A DNA stretch of 48,268 nucleotides. It comes from Candidatus Parcubacteria bacterium. GTDB lineage: Bacteria; Patescibacteriota; Patescibacteriia; UBA1558; GWA2-36-10. This document shows positions 37,288-48,000 of the stretch, in pieces. The notes beneath the pieces were generated by a model. The model did not search any database and was not told where the DNA came from. It worked only from the letters and a program-made list of their open reading frames with translations. Made by a program: the position numbers and the translations under genes. Every line of letters starts with the position of its first letter. Position 1 is the stretch's first letter. Location: positions 114,743-163,010 of the forward strand of contig JABJNO010000017.1 of assembly GCA_018664825.1 (NCBI GenBank), in the 5' to 3' direction.

Positions 37288-37879
37288 TTAAATTCCGTAA
37301 ACACTTTTTACTTGTCCCTTCTTTTGTAATTTTGTAGCTACATCTGCCAATTGAGGTCCTACCCAGATATCACCACGTATAATTATATCTTCAGGTAAAT
37401 AACGTATATTTTCATCTTCTATTCTCAAATCACCTTCTATCACCAAACCGCTATTCATATTTAGTAAAAGATTTTCTACTATCAAATTACCTTTGATCAA
37501 TATATTTTCGGGTAATATACCGTCTTGTATTTCTGTTATCTTTCCTTTTAAAACTAAATCGTGTTTAACAACAACTTTTTTTAAATCTGTGTCAATTTCT
37601 ACATCAAAGGCTCCTGCATCGTAGCGAAGATCTAACATTAATTTATCCAAGGCTAGATAATTAGGTTTAAGTCTTTTTCGGATTTGTTTCGGAGTTTCCC
37701 CAACTCCTGATTGGATTGTTTCTAAATACTCTTTTATTTTACTTTCCAAAATTTTACAGTCGTCCAAATATTGAATTGTATCCGTTGTACCAAAAATAAT
37801 TCCAAACTCATTCATAAAACTTTTTACCAGACTTAACTGACTTCTCAACATTTTACATCTTTCTTTTTTATCTATCATA
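37288..37879 (-). CDS. Paralogue C of the tandem family
   Basis: MIDKKERCKMLRSQL...KKVVVKHDLVLKGK...PENILIKGNLIVENLLLNMNSGLVIEGDLRIEDEN...DIIIRGDIWVGP...GQVKSVYGI. Start taken at internal ATG near 37879 because the track start (38016) would overlap the lexA promoter. Confidence 0.65.
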
Positions 37880-37943
37880 TTATTTAAATTATATAATATT
37901 GGCGGAAAAAAGAAAGCTTTTTTAGTTATCCACAGAGATAGAC

Positions 37944-37972
37944 TTGACGTTCGGTTTTTGTTCGGGTATGAT
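37944..37972 (+). promoter_or_regulatory. lexA promoter with GTTC-N7-GTTC direct repeat in the spacer
   Basis: TTGACG (37944-37949) - N17 - TATGAT (37967-37972); GTTC GGTTTTT GTTC at 37949-37963. Confidence 0.65.
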
Positions 37973-38000
37973 GAATGTATACTTATTAAACAATAAACAT

Positions 38001-38603
38001 ATGCCAAACTTAACAAAAAAACAAAAAGAGGTCTTGGACTTTATCACTCAATTTATCCAAACCAACTCTTATGCTCCTAGCTATAGAGAGATCGCCGAAT
38101 ATTTTGGACTCTCCTCTACCGCTACTGTTCATGAGCATGTAAGATCTCTTGAAGACAAAGGTTTGATTACCTCTAGCCACAACGCTGCTCGTTCACTAGA
38201 GATAGTCCACCAAGAACACTTTAGTAAATCAATAGAGCTTCCACTAGCTGGCTTGATTACTGCCGGTGAACCTATCGAGGCTATTGAGACCAATGAGACT
38301 ATTGCTATACCCCAAAATTTTGTCAAAGACGAAAATAGCTACGTCCTCAAAGTCAAGGGTGAGTCTATGATCGACGAAGGTATATTGAGCGGAGACTATG
38401 TAGTCGTAGAAAGAAATTTCTATCCCAAAAACGGAGATGTAGTAGTTGCACTTTTGGACAACACCTATGCTACTCTCAAAAAATATTATAGAGAAAAAGA
38501 TAGAATTAGATTACAACCAGCTAATAAAACCATGAAGCCTATCTATGCCAAGAACCCAGCCATCCAAGGTATAGTCAAGGCAATCTTAAGAACTTTTTTA
38601 TAA
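38001..38603 (+). CDS. lexA: LexA repressor
   Basis: LTKKQKEVLDFITQFIQTNSYAPSYREIAEYFGLSSTATVHEHV; cleavage Ala-Gly in LPLAGLITAGEPI; GESMIDEGI (Ser) and NTYATLKKYY (Lys). Confidence 0.95.
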   Translation: MPNLTKKQKEVLDFITQFIQTNSYAPSYREIAEYFGLSSTATVHEHVRSLEDKGLITSSHNAARSLEIVHQEHFSKSIELPLAGLITAGEPIEAIETNETIAIPQNFVKDENSYVLKVKGESMIDEGILSGDYVVVERNFYPKNGDVVVALLDNTYATLKKYYREKDRIRLQPANKTMKPIYAKNPAIQGIVKAILRTFL

Positions 38604-38696
38604 AACTATGCTAAATAGAAAAACAAAAATCAGGTATAGGAAATTATTAGGGGAACTCTTTTTCAAAAAATACACAGAAAGAATAAATTATCACAA

Positions 38697-39512
38697 ATGT
38701 CCACAATTAATATCAAGGAAAACTCAGCTAAAACTATTTTAACAAAAAGTAAATTACCAAAGTGTGATTATGTTATAAATCCCTACCTTGGATGTTTGCA
38801 CGGATGTCATTATTGTTATGCAGACTTCATGAAAAGATTTAGCAATCATGCTGAGCCCTGGGGCAAATTTATAGACATCAAAAAAAACGCCGCTCAAACT
38901 CTGGACAAAGAATTGAAAAAAGTTCGTCCCAAAAGCGTATTACTGAGTAGTGTCACAGATGCTTATAATCCTATTGAAAAAAAATATGGTCTAACTAGGC
39001 AAATCCTCAAAGTATTATTGAAATATCAAATACCCACATCTATTTTAACCAAGTCTGATTTAGTACTACGAGATATAGACTTATTATCTAGATTTGATGA
39101 CTGCCAAGTAGGTTTTTCTTTTCTAAGTCTCAACTCAAGAGATTCGCGCAATTTTGAGCCCACCACAACCATACCCAAGAGGAGGATCAATGCCCTCAAG
39201 GAGCTCAAAAACAACGATATCCGCACTTATGCCTTTATTGGCCCAATTATGCCTTACATCACCGAATTGGACCCTTTATTCATGCATTTGAGCGACGTAT
39301 CGGTAGATTATATATTCTGTGAAAGTTTCAATAATCGTGGCCAAGCTAGATCAAACATACGCTCCATCATCAAACAAAAATATAGCCACATTCAACAAGC
39401 TTTCTGGGATAGTTTTGATAAAAACAGCGATTATTGGCCTGAAACAGCCCAATATATAAACAAGTTAAGTGATTTTTACAAAATACCAGTAAACATATTT
39501 TTTCATCGTTAA
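38697..39512 (+). CDS. SPL-family radical SAM protein
   Basis: KCDYVINPYLGCLHGCHYCYADFMKRF (CX3CX2C). Confidence 0.87.
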   Translation: MSTINIKENSAKTILTKSKLPKCDYVINPYLGCLHGCHYCYADFMKRFSNHAEPWGKFIDIKKNAAQTLDKELKKVRPKSVLLSSVTDAYNPIEKKYGLTRQILKVLLKYQIPTSILTKSDLVLRDIDLLSRFDDCQVGFSFLSLNSRDSRNFEPTTTIPKRRINALKELKNNDIRTYAFIGPIMPYITELDPLFMHLSDVSVDYIFCESFNNRGQARSNIRSIIKQKYSHIQQAFWDSFDKNSDYWPETAQYINKLSDFYKIPVNIFFHR

Positions 39513-39591
39513 GTCCTACCTTGCCTGCCTGGGGTCGTGCCTGTCGACTAAGAGCTTCCCTCTAAGCTACCGGGCAGCCAAGGTAGGACTT
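39511..39591. ncRNA. Structured intergenic element: 13-bp outer stem and two inner hairpins
   Basis: AAGTCCTACCTTG:CAAGGTAGGACTT (39511-39523:39579-39591); CTGCC:GGCAG; GTCG-TGCCTGT-CGAC; AGCTT-CCCTCT-AAGCT. Confidence 0.45.
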
Positions 39592-39618
39592 GACATATCT
39601 CTATTTTTTAGCTATTAT
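39590..39618 (+). promoter_or_regulatory. rpmA promoter
   Basis: TTGACA (39590-39595) - N17 - TATTAT (39613-39618). Confidence 0.7.
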
Positions 39619-39650
39619 ATTACTGTTTTAAAAAATTATAGTTTAAGAGT

Positions 39651-39929
39651 ATGGCACATAAGAAAGCTGGCGGATCCACTAGCCTGGGACGTGATTCCCG
39701 AAGTCAAAGATTAGGAGTAAAACTATTTGCTGGACAAGAAGCTAAATCCGGTGCTATTTTGGTAAGACAAAGAGGTACAAAATTTCATCCTGGCCTAAAT
39801 GTTGGAAAAGGTAGCGATGACACCTTGTTTGCCAAGATTACTGGCGTAGTCAAATTCAGAAGACTAAAAAAGAAAAAATTTGATAGCTCAATAAAAGAAA
39901 CAAAATATATTGATATTATTCCTCAATAA
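39651..39929 (+). CDS. rpmA: 50S ribosomal protein L27 (bL27)
   Basis: [61 protein letters not shown]. Confidence 0.97.
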   Translation: MAHKKAGGSTSLGRDSRSQRLGVKLFAGQEAKSGAILVRQRGTKFHPGLNVGKGSDDTLFAKITGVVKFRRLKKKKFDSSIKETKYIDIIPQ

Positions 39930-39963
39930 AATAAAAACACCCCTCTCAAAGGGGTGTTTTTTA
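39930..39963. terminator. Bidirectional terminator rpmA/ftsX
   Basis: AAAAACACCCCT-CTCAA-AGGGGTGTTTTTT. Confidence 0.8.
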
Positions 39964-39975
39964 ATTGGATAATTT

Positions 39976-40893
39976 TTATGATTTCAAATACTTTTTCATC
40001 GCTACTGCAGTACTGACTACGTTGAGTGTTGCTAGGGCCAAAAATTGCCAGCCAAATATATACAAAAAATTACTCTGGAAATATCCAGCCAAATTTATGA
40101 CTTGAGTATCTTGGAAATAATTGGTCAAACTTGGTTGAATAAAATTGACAATTGGATAAGTGACTCCTATCACTATCAATACCGAGACCAGTGCATAAAA
40201 AATACTCTCTATAAAAAACGGTGCGCGAATAAACCAATTGCCCGCTCCAACAAGTTTCATAATCACAATCTCATCTTTACGAGTATAAATACTCATACGG
40301 ATAGTATTAAAGATTACTACCAGGGATATCACGGCAAATATTGCTATTATATACCAACTATACTTATTCAAAATTTTTGATAGATTATTTATTTTGTTTA
40401 CAAACGACTCATAATCATGAAAAGTACTAGCCTTGACTATGCCCGCGTATTCTTCTTTTTCTATAAAAGCAGAGATTGTTTTATATTGATCCAGATTATA
40501 GGCTTGGATAGCAAGTGAATATCCAAATGGATTTTCATCATCTTCAAAAACATCCAAAGCTTTGATGGCTTTGCTATTGGAATTGTTTTGTTTAAACAAC
40601 TCCATATTGTCTTCTGGACTAATAATCCTTACTTTTTTTACTTCCGGTAGCTCTTCTAAATCCAAAACAAGAGTATCTACATCCTCTCTTTCTATTTCAT
40701 ATTGCATAGATATCAAAATATCTACCTTCTGCTCAACTCCGGCAATAGTAGCTTGTTTTACATAATCAATACTAACCAGCAGAGTGACGGAAACAATTGC
40801 CATCAACATCATAGTAATGGTCACCAAGGACAACCAAAAATTTCTAAAAAATCCTTGAATAGCAAACTTAAAAATTCTCCACAATTTATACAT
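39976..40893 (-). CDS. ftsX: Cell division protein FtsX
   Basis: Four-TM topology, VVIFNTIRMSIYTRKDEIVIMKLVGAGNWFIRAPFFIES; downstream of ftsE. Confidence 0.93.
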   Translation of the reverse strand: MYKLWRIFKFAIQGFFRNFWLSLVTITMMLMAIVSVTLLVSIDYVKQATIAGVEQKVDILISMQYEIEREDVDTLVLDLEELPEVKKVRIISPEDNMELFKQNNSNSKAIKALDVFEDDENPFGYSLAIQAYNLDQYKTISAFIEKEEYAGIVKASTFHDYESFVNKINNLSKILNKYSWYIIAIFAVISLVVIFNTIRMSIYTRKDEIVIMKLVGAGNWFIRAPFFIESIFYALVSVLIVIGVTYPIVNFIQPSLTNYFQDTQVINLAGYFQSNFLYIFGWQFLALATLNVVSTAVAMKKYLKS

Positions 40894-40907
40894 ATTTTTA
40901 TTTTAAA

Positions 40908-41588
40908 TTATAACAAGTACCTACCTTTTTGCTGATCGCTAATCACATAACCATTGTCTAGGGTGATTACCCTACCCCTTAGATTGTTTACAACTTCCCG
41001 GTTGTGAGTCACCAAAAGTACAGTTGTCCCAAGGTTGTTTATTTTTTTAAGCAAATCTATAATCTCACGAGTATTGATAGAATCTAAATTTCCCGTTGGC
41101 TCATCAGCTACCAATAATTTTGGTTTGTGTACCAGGGCACGAGCTATGGCTACCCTTTGTTGTTCTCCACCTGACAACTGGAGCGGATAACGATCTGTTT
41201 TACCTTTTAGTCCAACCAAGGCAATCATTTGGTCAACAGTTTTTTTGATCACTGAGGGTTTAAAACCACAGGCCTGCATAGCAAATGCAATATTTTCAAA
41301 AACAGTCTTTTTTTCCAAAAGTTTAAAATCCTGAAAAATTACTCCGATTTGTCTCCTTAGAGTAGGAATCTCTCGGTCTTTTATTTTGGTAATATCCCAA
41401 CCGCCAATAACTACTTGTCCTAAATCTATTTTTTCTTCGGCTATAATCATCTTTACCAGGGTAGATTTCCCAGAGCCACTTTGTCCCACAATAGAAACAA
41501 ACTCACCTGGTTTAACATGCATATTAACCTCCCTGAGAGCTTCTACTTTTTTGTTATAAATTTTTGATAGATTAGAAATTTTAATCAT
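40908..41588 (-). CDS. ftsE: Cell division ATP-binding protein FtsE
   Basis: [48 protein letters not shown]. Confidence 0.94.
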   Translation of the reverse strand: MIKISNLSKIYNKKVEALREVNMHVKPGEFVSIVGQSGSGKSTLVKMIIAEEKIDLGQVVIGGWDITKIKDREIPTLRRQIGVIFQDFKLLEKKTVFENIAFAMQACGFKPSVIKKTVDQMIALVGLKGKTDRYPLQLSGGEQQRVAIARALVHKPKLLVADEPTGNLDSINTREIIDLLKKINNLGTTVLLVTHNREVVNNLRGRVITLDNGYVISDQQKGRYLL

Positions 41589-41603
41589 ATTATTTATTTT
41601 TGT

Positions 41604-42539
41604 TTATATTTTAAATTTTCTCTCAATATCAACCATATTTAAATACTCAGTATAAAAAGAATCAAAACTTTTTGAAGCAACAAATATCCCCCTTACTTCT
41701 TTGGCTTCTTTTTGAGTTTCTTCGTCGAGAGCTTCTGTTTCTATATTCCAAATGACATAACCAATTGGCAACTGGACAATCTTACTAAAATCACCAACTT
41801 CCAAGTCCCTCACAGACTCATAAAGACCGCTAGACTCTCCCTCTGTAAGCCACAGGGTGTTATCAATAAAAGACATATCCTCCGAGTACTTTTTGGCTGT
41901 TTCATCAAAATCTCCCCCCTGTTCAAGCCAGGCCCAGGCTTCTTGAATCTTTTGGACACCCTTAACATCTTTATAGTTTTCAATTAAACTTGCATACACC
42001 TCTGCCTCCAATATTGCTGGCTTTATCATATACTCTTTATAGAGATCAAATGACAAACCATAGCTCTCCTCCATTGTTTTTTTTATTTTTTCAGAATCAC
42101 CAAATATATGCATCCTTTCTTCGATTTCCTCTTCACTCAAAGTAATTTCATTTTCTCTAGCCACTTTAGCTATCCAGGCTTCTTTGACAAGTTTATCCCA
42201 AATCACTTTATCTACTACCGCTGGTTTTGGTATCTCATCGATTGCAAAAGGATCAAATATATCATCTTCTTCGGTAGCCACATCACTTTGCTCGTACTCA
42301 ATCTTGGCTTTTAAATATTCGTTTACAAAATTTACATTTTCAAAATAATCACTTAGATATATAGCCAAATCTTGATTCGGCTCATGAATCACACCTATTT
42401 TTAAATTGTAGAGCCTGGCAAAAAATTGAGCTGATTTGCCTGTGATTTTATTGGCATAGACCATTTTTACCACTACAAAATTTGCCAAGACAACCAACAA
42501 TACAATCAAACCTAGTTTTACTAATTTTTTATATTTCAT
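41604..42539 (-). CDS. SurA/PpiC-like peptidyl-prolyl isomerase domain protein
   Basis: N-terminal TM; IQEAWAWLEQGGDFDETAKKYSEDMS...GLYESVRDLEVGDFSKIVQLPIGYVIWNIE. Confidence 0.75.
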   Translation of the reverse strand: MKYKKLVKLGLIVLLVVLANFVVVKMVYANKITGKSAQFFARLYNLKIGVIHEPNQDLAIYLSDYFENVNFVNEYLKAKIEYEQSDVATEEDDIFDPFAIDEIPKPAVVDKVIWDKLVKEAWIAKVARENEITLSEEEIEERMHIFGDSEKIKKTMEESYGLSFDLYKEYMIKPAILEAEVYASLIENYKDVKGVQKIQEAWAWLEQGGDFDETAKKYSEDMSFIDNTLWLTEGESSGLYESVRDLEVGDFSKIVQLPIGYVIWNIETEALDEETQKEAKEVRGIFVASKSFDSFYTEYLNMVDIERKFKI

Positions 42540-42540
42540 C

Positions 42541-42951
42541 TTATTTAAAGAAATAATTAAACCATTTTACAAAATTTGGAGAATTTTCACCATCCAAGGC
42601 TATTTCTTCTCCGTATTCACCAGAAGTAATGTTTATTTGTTTTTCCCCTGGTTTACTCAAATTAAGTTTTAATCTAGCTTGTTTTTCTATATACTCGTCA
42701 GTTTTTAGGTAAGAAATCAGTTGTTCCATCTGACCTTTTTGGCCTTCTAGGTCTGTTTTTTGATTTTCAAGATGTTTAATTTCTTGATGAATCTCATATC
42801 TCAATAAAACTTCCTTGGTCACTTTTACAAATGACAAAACTAACAACAAGACCAAAACTACCGTAGAGATATTGGAACCCCATATTTTTCTGCCACTGGT
42901 GTCTTTTTTTCTTTTACTAGTTTGGGATGTACGATAGTTTTTTAGTGCCAT
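42541..42951 (-). CDS. FtsB/DivIC-like septum formation initiator
   Basis: MALKNYR...VVLVLLLVLSFVKVTKEV + coiled coil HLENQKTDLEGQKGQMEQLISYLKTDEYIEKQARLKLNLSKPGE. Confidence 0.8.
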   Translation of the reverse strand: MALKNYRTSQTSKRKKDTSGRKIWGSNISTVVLVLLLVLSFVKVTKEVLLRYEIHQEIKHLENQKTDLEGQKGQMEQLISYLKTDEYIEKQARLKLNLSKPGEKQINITSGEYGEEIALDGENSPNFVKWFNYFFK

Positions 42952-43058
42952 GTATAAATTTATTATAAAACAATTATACCATAAACAAAGTTTTTTTTCC
43001 AAAATCTTTTGCCTTAAAAGCCAAAAAGTATTATAATGTATACTATACTAAGTTATTT

Positions 43059-43982
43059 ATGAAAATAAAGAAAATAAAAACAAAAAAATTACACTGGATA
43101 CACTTACAAAAACCACATAAAGACGAATTAGAATATCTTCGAAAAGAATATGATTTCCACCCCTTGGACCTGGAAGATTGCCTCATAAAAGTCCAACGTC
43201 CTCAAATAAGTGAATACGCTCACTATGTTTTTTTTATTTTGACTTTTCCTGTTTACAACAATAAAACCCGTGAAATGGAATCTGCTGAGATTGATTTTTT
43301 TGTTGGACCAAAATATTTGATTACTATTTCAGATGGACGAATTCATACTTTGGAAAACTTTTTTGATGAAGTAAGTACAAATCTATACAGCAAAGAAAAA
43401 TACATGTCCACTACTCACCCCGTTGTTTTGCTTTATGAAATACTACATCGCTTGCAAAACTATACTTTCCCCATGCTTGACCATATCAGTCAAGACATAG
43501 AAGACATTGAAAAAAGAATTTTCCAGGGTGAAGAAAAAAAATTGGTGAGAGAGATACTACACATCAAGAGAAATATCGTTGATTTCCGTCGTATCATGCA
43601 GGCTCACAAAAATATTGTAAAAAAACTAATCAACACTCATACCAAATTTTTCCCACACAGTAAAATGAATATATATTTTACAAATATTTTAGATCGTACC
43701 AAAGACATTTGGGATATTTTGGAAACTCAAAAAGAAAATATAAATGCTTTCCAAGAAACAAACGAATCACTGATTTCATATCGTCTAAATGACATCATGA
43801 AAACTTTGACCGTTATTTCTGTGATTATGATACCAGCCAACCTTGTTGCTTCTATATTTGGCATGAACAGCAGCCATATGCCCTTTATAGCCGAGCCGTA
43901 TGGATTTTATGTTGTAATGACCATAATATTTATAATGATATTCTCATTTATGATATATTTCCGTAGAAAAGACTGGCTATAG
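43059..43982 (+). CDS. corA: CorA-family divalent cation transporter
   Basis: C-terminal two TM with IFGMNSSHMPF (GMN); HPLDLEDCL near the N-terminus. Confidence 0.93.
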   Translation: MKIKKIKTKKLHWIHLQKPHKDELEYLRKEYDFHPLDLEDCLIKVQRPQISEYAHYVFFILTFPVYNNKTREMESAEIDFFVGPKYLITISDGRIHTLENFFDEVSTNLYSKEKYMSTTHPVVLLYEILHRLQNYTFPMLDHISQDIEDIEKRIFQGEEKKLVREILHIKRNIVDFRRIMQAHKNIVKKLINTHTKFFPHSKMNIYFTNILDRTKDIWDILETQKENINAFQETNESLISYRLNDIMKTLTVISVIMIPANLVASIFGMNSSHMPFIAEPYGFYVVMTIIFIMIFSFMIYFRRKDWL

Positions 43983-44045
43983 TTGCCTTTTTTAAAACTT
44001 TGATATAAACTTATCCCACTCAAAAAGTGGGCTTTTATATAACTT

Positions 44046-45029
44046 ATGAATAACTTTTGGCAAAAATTGAATAAACCCATCCTCACTACCACACCTATGG
44101 CTGGAATCACCGATTCTGCTTGGCGTCAAATCTGTAAATCCTGGGGTGCTGATATAGTACATACAGAATTTGTCTCTGTGGATGCTTTGTATCATGGAAG
44201 TACAAAGACTCTACAAATGCTAGAATACAAAGCCTCAGAACAACCTGTAGTAGTCCAAATATTTGGTAAAAACGCCGAATTATACCCAAAGGCCGCCAAG
44301 ATAGTGGCAAAGACTGGTGTAGCTGGTATTGATATAAACTTTGGTTGTCCCGCCAAAAAAGTAGCTGGACACGGAGGTGGTATTTGTTTACTTAGGGACA
44401 TGGATACAGTCTACAACATTGTAAGTGCTACCATGAACTCCGTTGACTTACCTGTTTCTGTCAAAACCAGAATCAACCTAAACAAAATTACCGGCGCGCC
44501 AAATAAAGGACAAATAACTATTTTTGATTTTCTTGAAAAACTAAAAGACTTACCAATAGCAGCTTTGATACTACACGGGCGTAGTTACGAAGTACCTTTT
44601 ACTGGTCCTGTAGATCTCGACATGCTCAAATCAGCTGGAGAAAAATTCAAAGAATACTTTCCGAATAGTCCCTATATAATCAATGGATCTTTCCAGACCA
44701 TAGAATCAGTAGTAGATGATCTAAAATACACTGAGGCTGATGGAATTGCGCTCTCCAGGGCTTTGTATGGACGTCCTTGGATATTCCAACAAATAAAAGA
44801 TTATCTAGCAACTGGTAAATACGAGGAAATAACTTGGACTGATACTAAAGACACAATTATAAAACATGCTCATCTACTTTATGAATCAAAGGGCGAGAGT
44901 GGCTTCCGAGAAATGCGTAAACATCTATTATTTTATGTCAAAGGCAGACCCGATGCTTCGACTCTCAGAAAACAGCTAGTCTCAGTAGACAATCCTCAAG
45001 ATGTTGAAAAAATATTTTCTAAAATATAA
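44046..45029 (+). CDS. dus: tRNA-dihydrouridine synthase
   Basis: TPMAGITDSAWRQICKSWGADIVHTEFVS; GIDINFGCPAKKVAGHGGGICLLRD; LILHGRS. Confidence 0.95.
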   Translation: MNNFWQKLNKPILTTTPMAGITDSAWRQICKSWGADIVHTEFVSVDALYHGSTKTLQMLEYKASEQPVVVQIFGKNAELYPKAAKIVAKTGVAGIDINFGCPAKKVAGHGGGICLLRDMDTVYNIVSATMNSVDLPVSVKTRINLNKITGAPNKGQITIFDFLEKLKDLPIAALILHGRSYEVPFTGPVDLDMLKSAGEKFKEYFPNSPYIINGSFQTIESVVDDLKYTEADGIALSRALYGRPWIFQQIKDYLATGKYEEITWTDTKDTIIKHAHLLYESKGESGFREMRKHLLFYVKGRPDASTLRKQLVSVDNPQDVEKIFSKI

Positions 45030-45061
45030 AAAAGACCTCCGAGTGGAGGTCTTTTAAAATA
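45030..45061 (+). terminator. Intrinsic terminator
   Basis: AAAAGACCTCC-GAGT-GGAGGTCTTTT. Confidence 0.8.
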
Positions 45062-45066
45062 TAATT

Positions 45067-48000
45067 TTATTCAACTCCTATCCTTTTTACATTTTCATAC
45101 AAATCCTCTTTATCAAGTCCATATGATTCAGATAATACCTTTGCAAATCTTTCTCCTACCCTCGCTATTGAAGCAGCTTCTGGACTATCACCCAAGCCCT
45201 GCTCCTGAAGTGCATTCATAACATCACGGTTCATTATTATTTTACTAGCCAGGCTTTTTAATTTGAAATTAGTCTCTATTGTTTGATTTAATTTCCCCCA
45301 ACCGCTTATTCTATCCACCCCATCTATGGTTGTCTTAAAATTACCAGGAATTCCATCAGAAGATGGTTCAAAAGTAATCTTGGCTCCATGCGCAGTGTTT
45401 ATCTCTACATTTTTCACACCTTCAACAGCTGGCTCTACTGGAATTTCAGCGGCTGGCTCTACTGGAATTTCAGCGGCTGGCTCTACTGGAATTTCAGCGG
45501 AAGGTTCAGGCATACCCAGCCCTCTAACCTTGGAATCTCCTGGTAGTTCTACATTATTGTCTCCGCCGCCCTCAGCAGCAGGCTCAACCGGAGTTTCAGC
45601 GGCAGCAGGAATTTCTAAATCTGTAGGAGGAGTGTCCATACCAACGGTTGGCACAGCCTCTGTACTAGCTGTTGCCCAATCATTTCGAGTAAATGCATTT
45701 TTCAATAAATCATCATCTTCATACAAAACAGGCTCTTTACCATCCAAGAAATCTACTTGGTAATGATCTTGTTTCCATGGATTGAGGCCACCTAAGCTAC
45801 GACTATGAGTTTTTCTTACTAGAGCATAAATATTTTTAATCTTAGCTGGAGCCCATTCTCCGTCATCAGTTGCTTCTTTTACTTCAGAAAAAGTACCAGC
45901 AGTATCTGCATCAAATCTTTCCACCCATTCATCCAAACGAGCCACGTCACCAGCATGATTCAATAAATCTGGCTTTATATCATCTGTATTACTAAAAATT
46001 GATAAAAAGGCGTTTATTTTACTCTCATGAAAATCTTGACCACCAAAATGTTTGGCAATAAAAGATTCAACATCTTTATCACTACCACTTTTTAATATTT
46101 TTTCAAAAACATCATTCAATTTTCCTGTTTCTTTTGCGGTTGCATACATTTCGTTGCTAAAAGTACCACCTTCAGCAGATAAATATTTATCAACCGCTAC
46201 TTCGCCTTGTTTTTGTAAAAACTCTTTGGCATTTTCTCCGCCATGATTTGTGATATTTTCCAGTTGATCAGGAGTCACTGCTTGTCCTGTTTCTGCAACT
46301 ACAAATTCCCCACCTTGTTGAGTAACAGCTGAACCATCAAGTGTCCATTCCTGAATAGCTCCGTCTTTTGATATAAAATCTATTCCGTGTTCTCGCATTT
46401 CGCGAGCAACTTCATCAACATTTTCAGTGCTAATTTTTATACCCGCCTTGGCAGCCTTGGCAATGGCGTCATTATTTTCAAGAATATTTGCAGATTGATC
46501 AGGTGTCAATGCGCCTGCGTGTTCTTGTATCTTTCCTAAAAATTCTTGATCTTCAAATAATTTTGTAAAATCTACCTTATCACCAATACCAATTACATCG
46601 ACATCACCTTCTATACCAAAGGCAGCTGGATCAGCAACTACTCTATCTTTGATAGCATCTATAAGGTAGGTTTGTTTTGCCTTATCCAAAGAATCCCAGT
46701 CTTGTTCACCAAGTCTTTTGACAAGTTGTCTCTCGGCCATCCTCCAAACACTATCACCTTTGATGGCAGTTTCAGCACCACTCACAGGGAGTTTTTCGAC
46801 TACAGCAGGGATTTCAGTGTCTTTAGCGGTGTCAGCGAGAGCTTCGGTGTCTTTAGCGCCTTCAGTGGCATCGGCACCGCTTTCAGAAGGAATTCCGGTA
46901 GTCTCACCACTATCAGTAGGAGTTTCGATATTTTTTGCAACATCCTCAGGGGCTCTTATACCATCAGGCAACTCACTATCTTCAGGGGCTCTTATACCAT
47001 CAGGTATTTCACTGTTGGTAGTTTCTTTGGCGGCTTCGGTAGCCTCTTTGGCAGCAACTTCGGCAAGTTGGTCGCCATCAAGTGCATCACCACCCTCAGC
47101 ATCAAGAGCAGCTTCTGGTAAATCAGAAACAGGGTCTACATCAAGAGCAGCCTCGGCTTCGGTAGCCTCTTTGGCGGCTTTTCTGGCAGCAACTTCGGCA
47201 AGCTGGTCGCCATCAAGTGCATCACCACCCTCAGCATCAAGAGCAGCTTCTGGTAAATCAGAGACAGGGTCTACATCAGAGACAGATTCAGCGCCAGATT
47301 CTGCAAACTTATTAACCAATCTTGAACCTCCTATCACACCAACTGTCAAGCCCACACCAACCGCCAAGCCCTGTCTAACCATGGCTTTTAGTCTATTACT
47401 ATCAGTTTCCCATTCCATGCCCTCTTGGGTAAATTTATTTTGATCCTCCAAAACAGACAGTAAAGTACCAAGTGCTGAATTATCCTCATTTTCAGATGAA
47501 TTTTTCCAACTCTTAATACTTTCTTTAAGCTTTTTATAATAAGCTTCCTTCAAAAGTTTTGTTAATTTTTCTTGAGATTTTCCAAAACGACCAGATTCGG
47601 CTACTGATGTACCTTTTTCAAATCCAATAACCCTTAATCTAGTTATCTCCATGTGTAACTGCTCTAAGTCATAACTTTCAAAAGCATTTTCAGCGACTAC
47701 ACCATTAGCTTCTTGAGCTCGAACAACTTCTAGTCGTTTTGTAATATATTCTTTTTCTTTTTCATAATTAGGGTCATTTTGATCTAAAGCTTCCAGGTCT
47801 TTTTCTAAGCCTTCGGAGGTTTGAGCTCTTTCAGTCAAAGCATCAATCTTTTCTGTATTTTTTTGACCTCGTTTAAATACATTTAGACCTGCCTTTTTAC
47901 CAATAGCACTAACATCATCAATAAGCCCTTTTTGTCCCAGGGTTTTGGTTCTGGTATCCATCATAGCTTCGGCAGTCATATAAGTACCCACACCAGACAT

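Noticed and set aside
39511-39591. tRNA gene reading of the structured element
   Set aside because: The outer stem is 13 bp, the interior has only two hairpins and no anticodon-like 7-nt loop in the right place, and no T-loop GTTCGA motif is present.
45427-45498. 24-bp repeats as CRISPR or regulatory iterons
   Set aside because: Direct in-frame coding repeats (EIPVEPAA) with no spacers.
46718-47443. Plus-strand 241-aa Ser/Ala-rich ORF (and the 46672-47121 and 45326-45763 ORFs)
   Set aside because: Antisense shadows of the repetitive Ala/Glu/Pro-rich minus-strand gene; no RBS or plausible domain.
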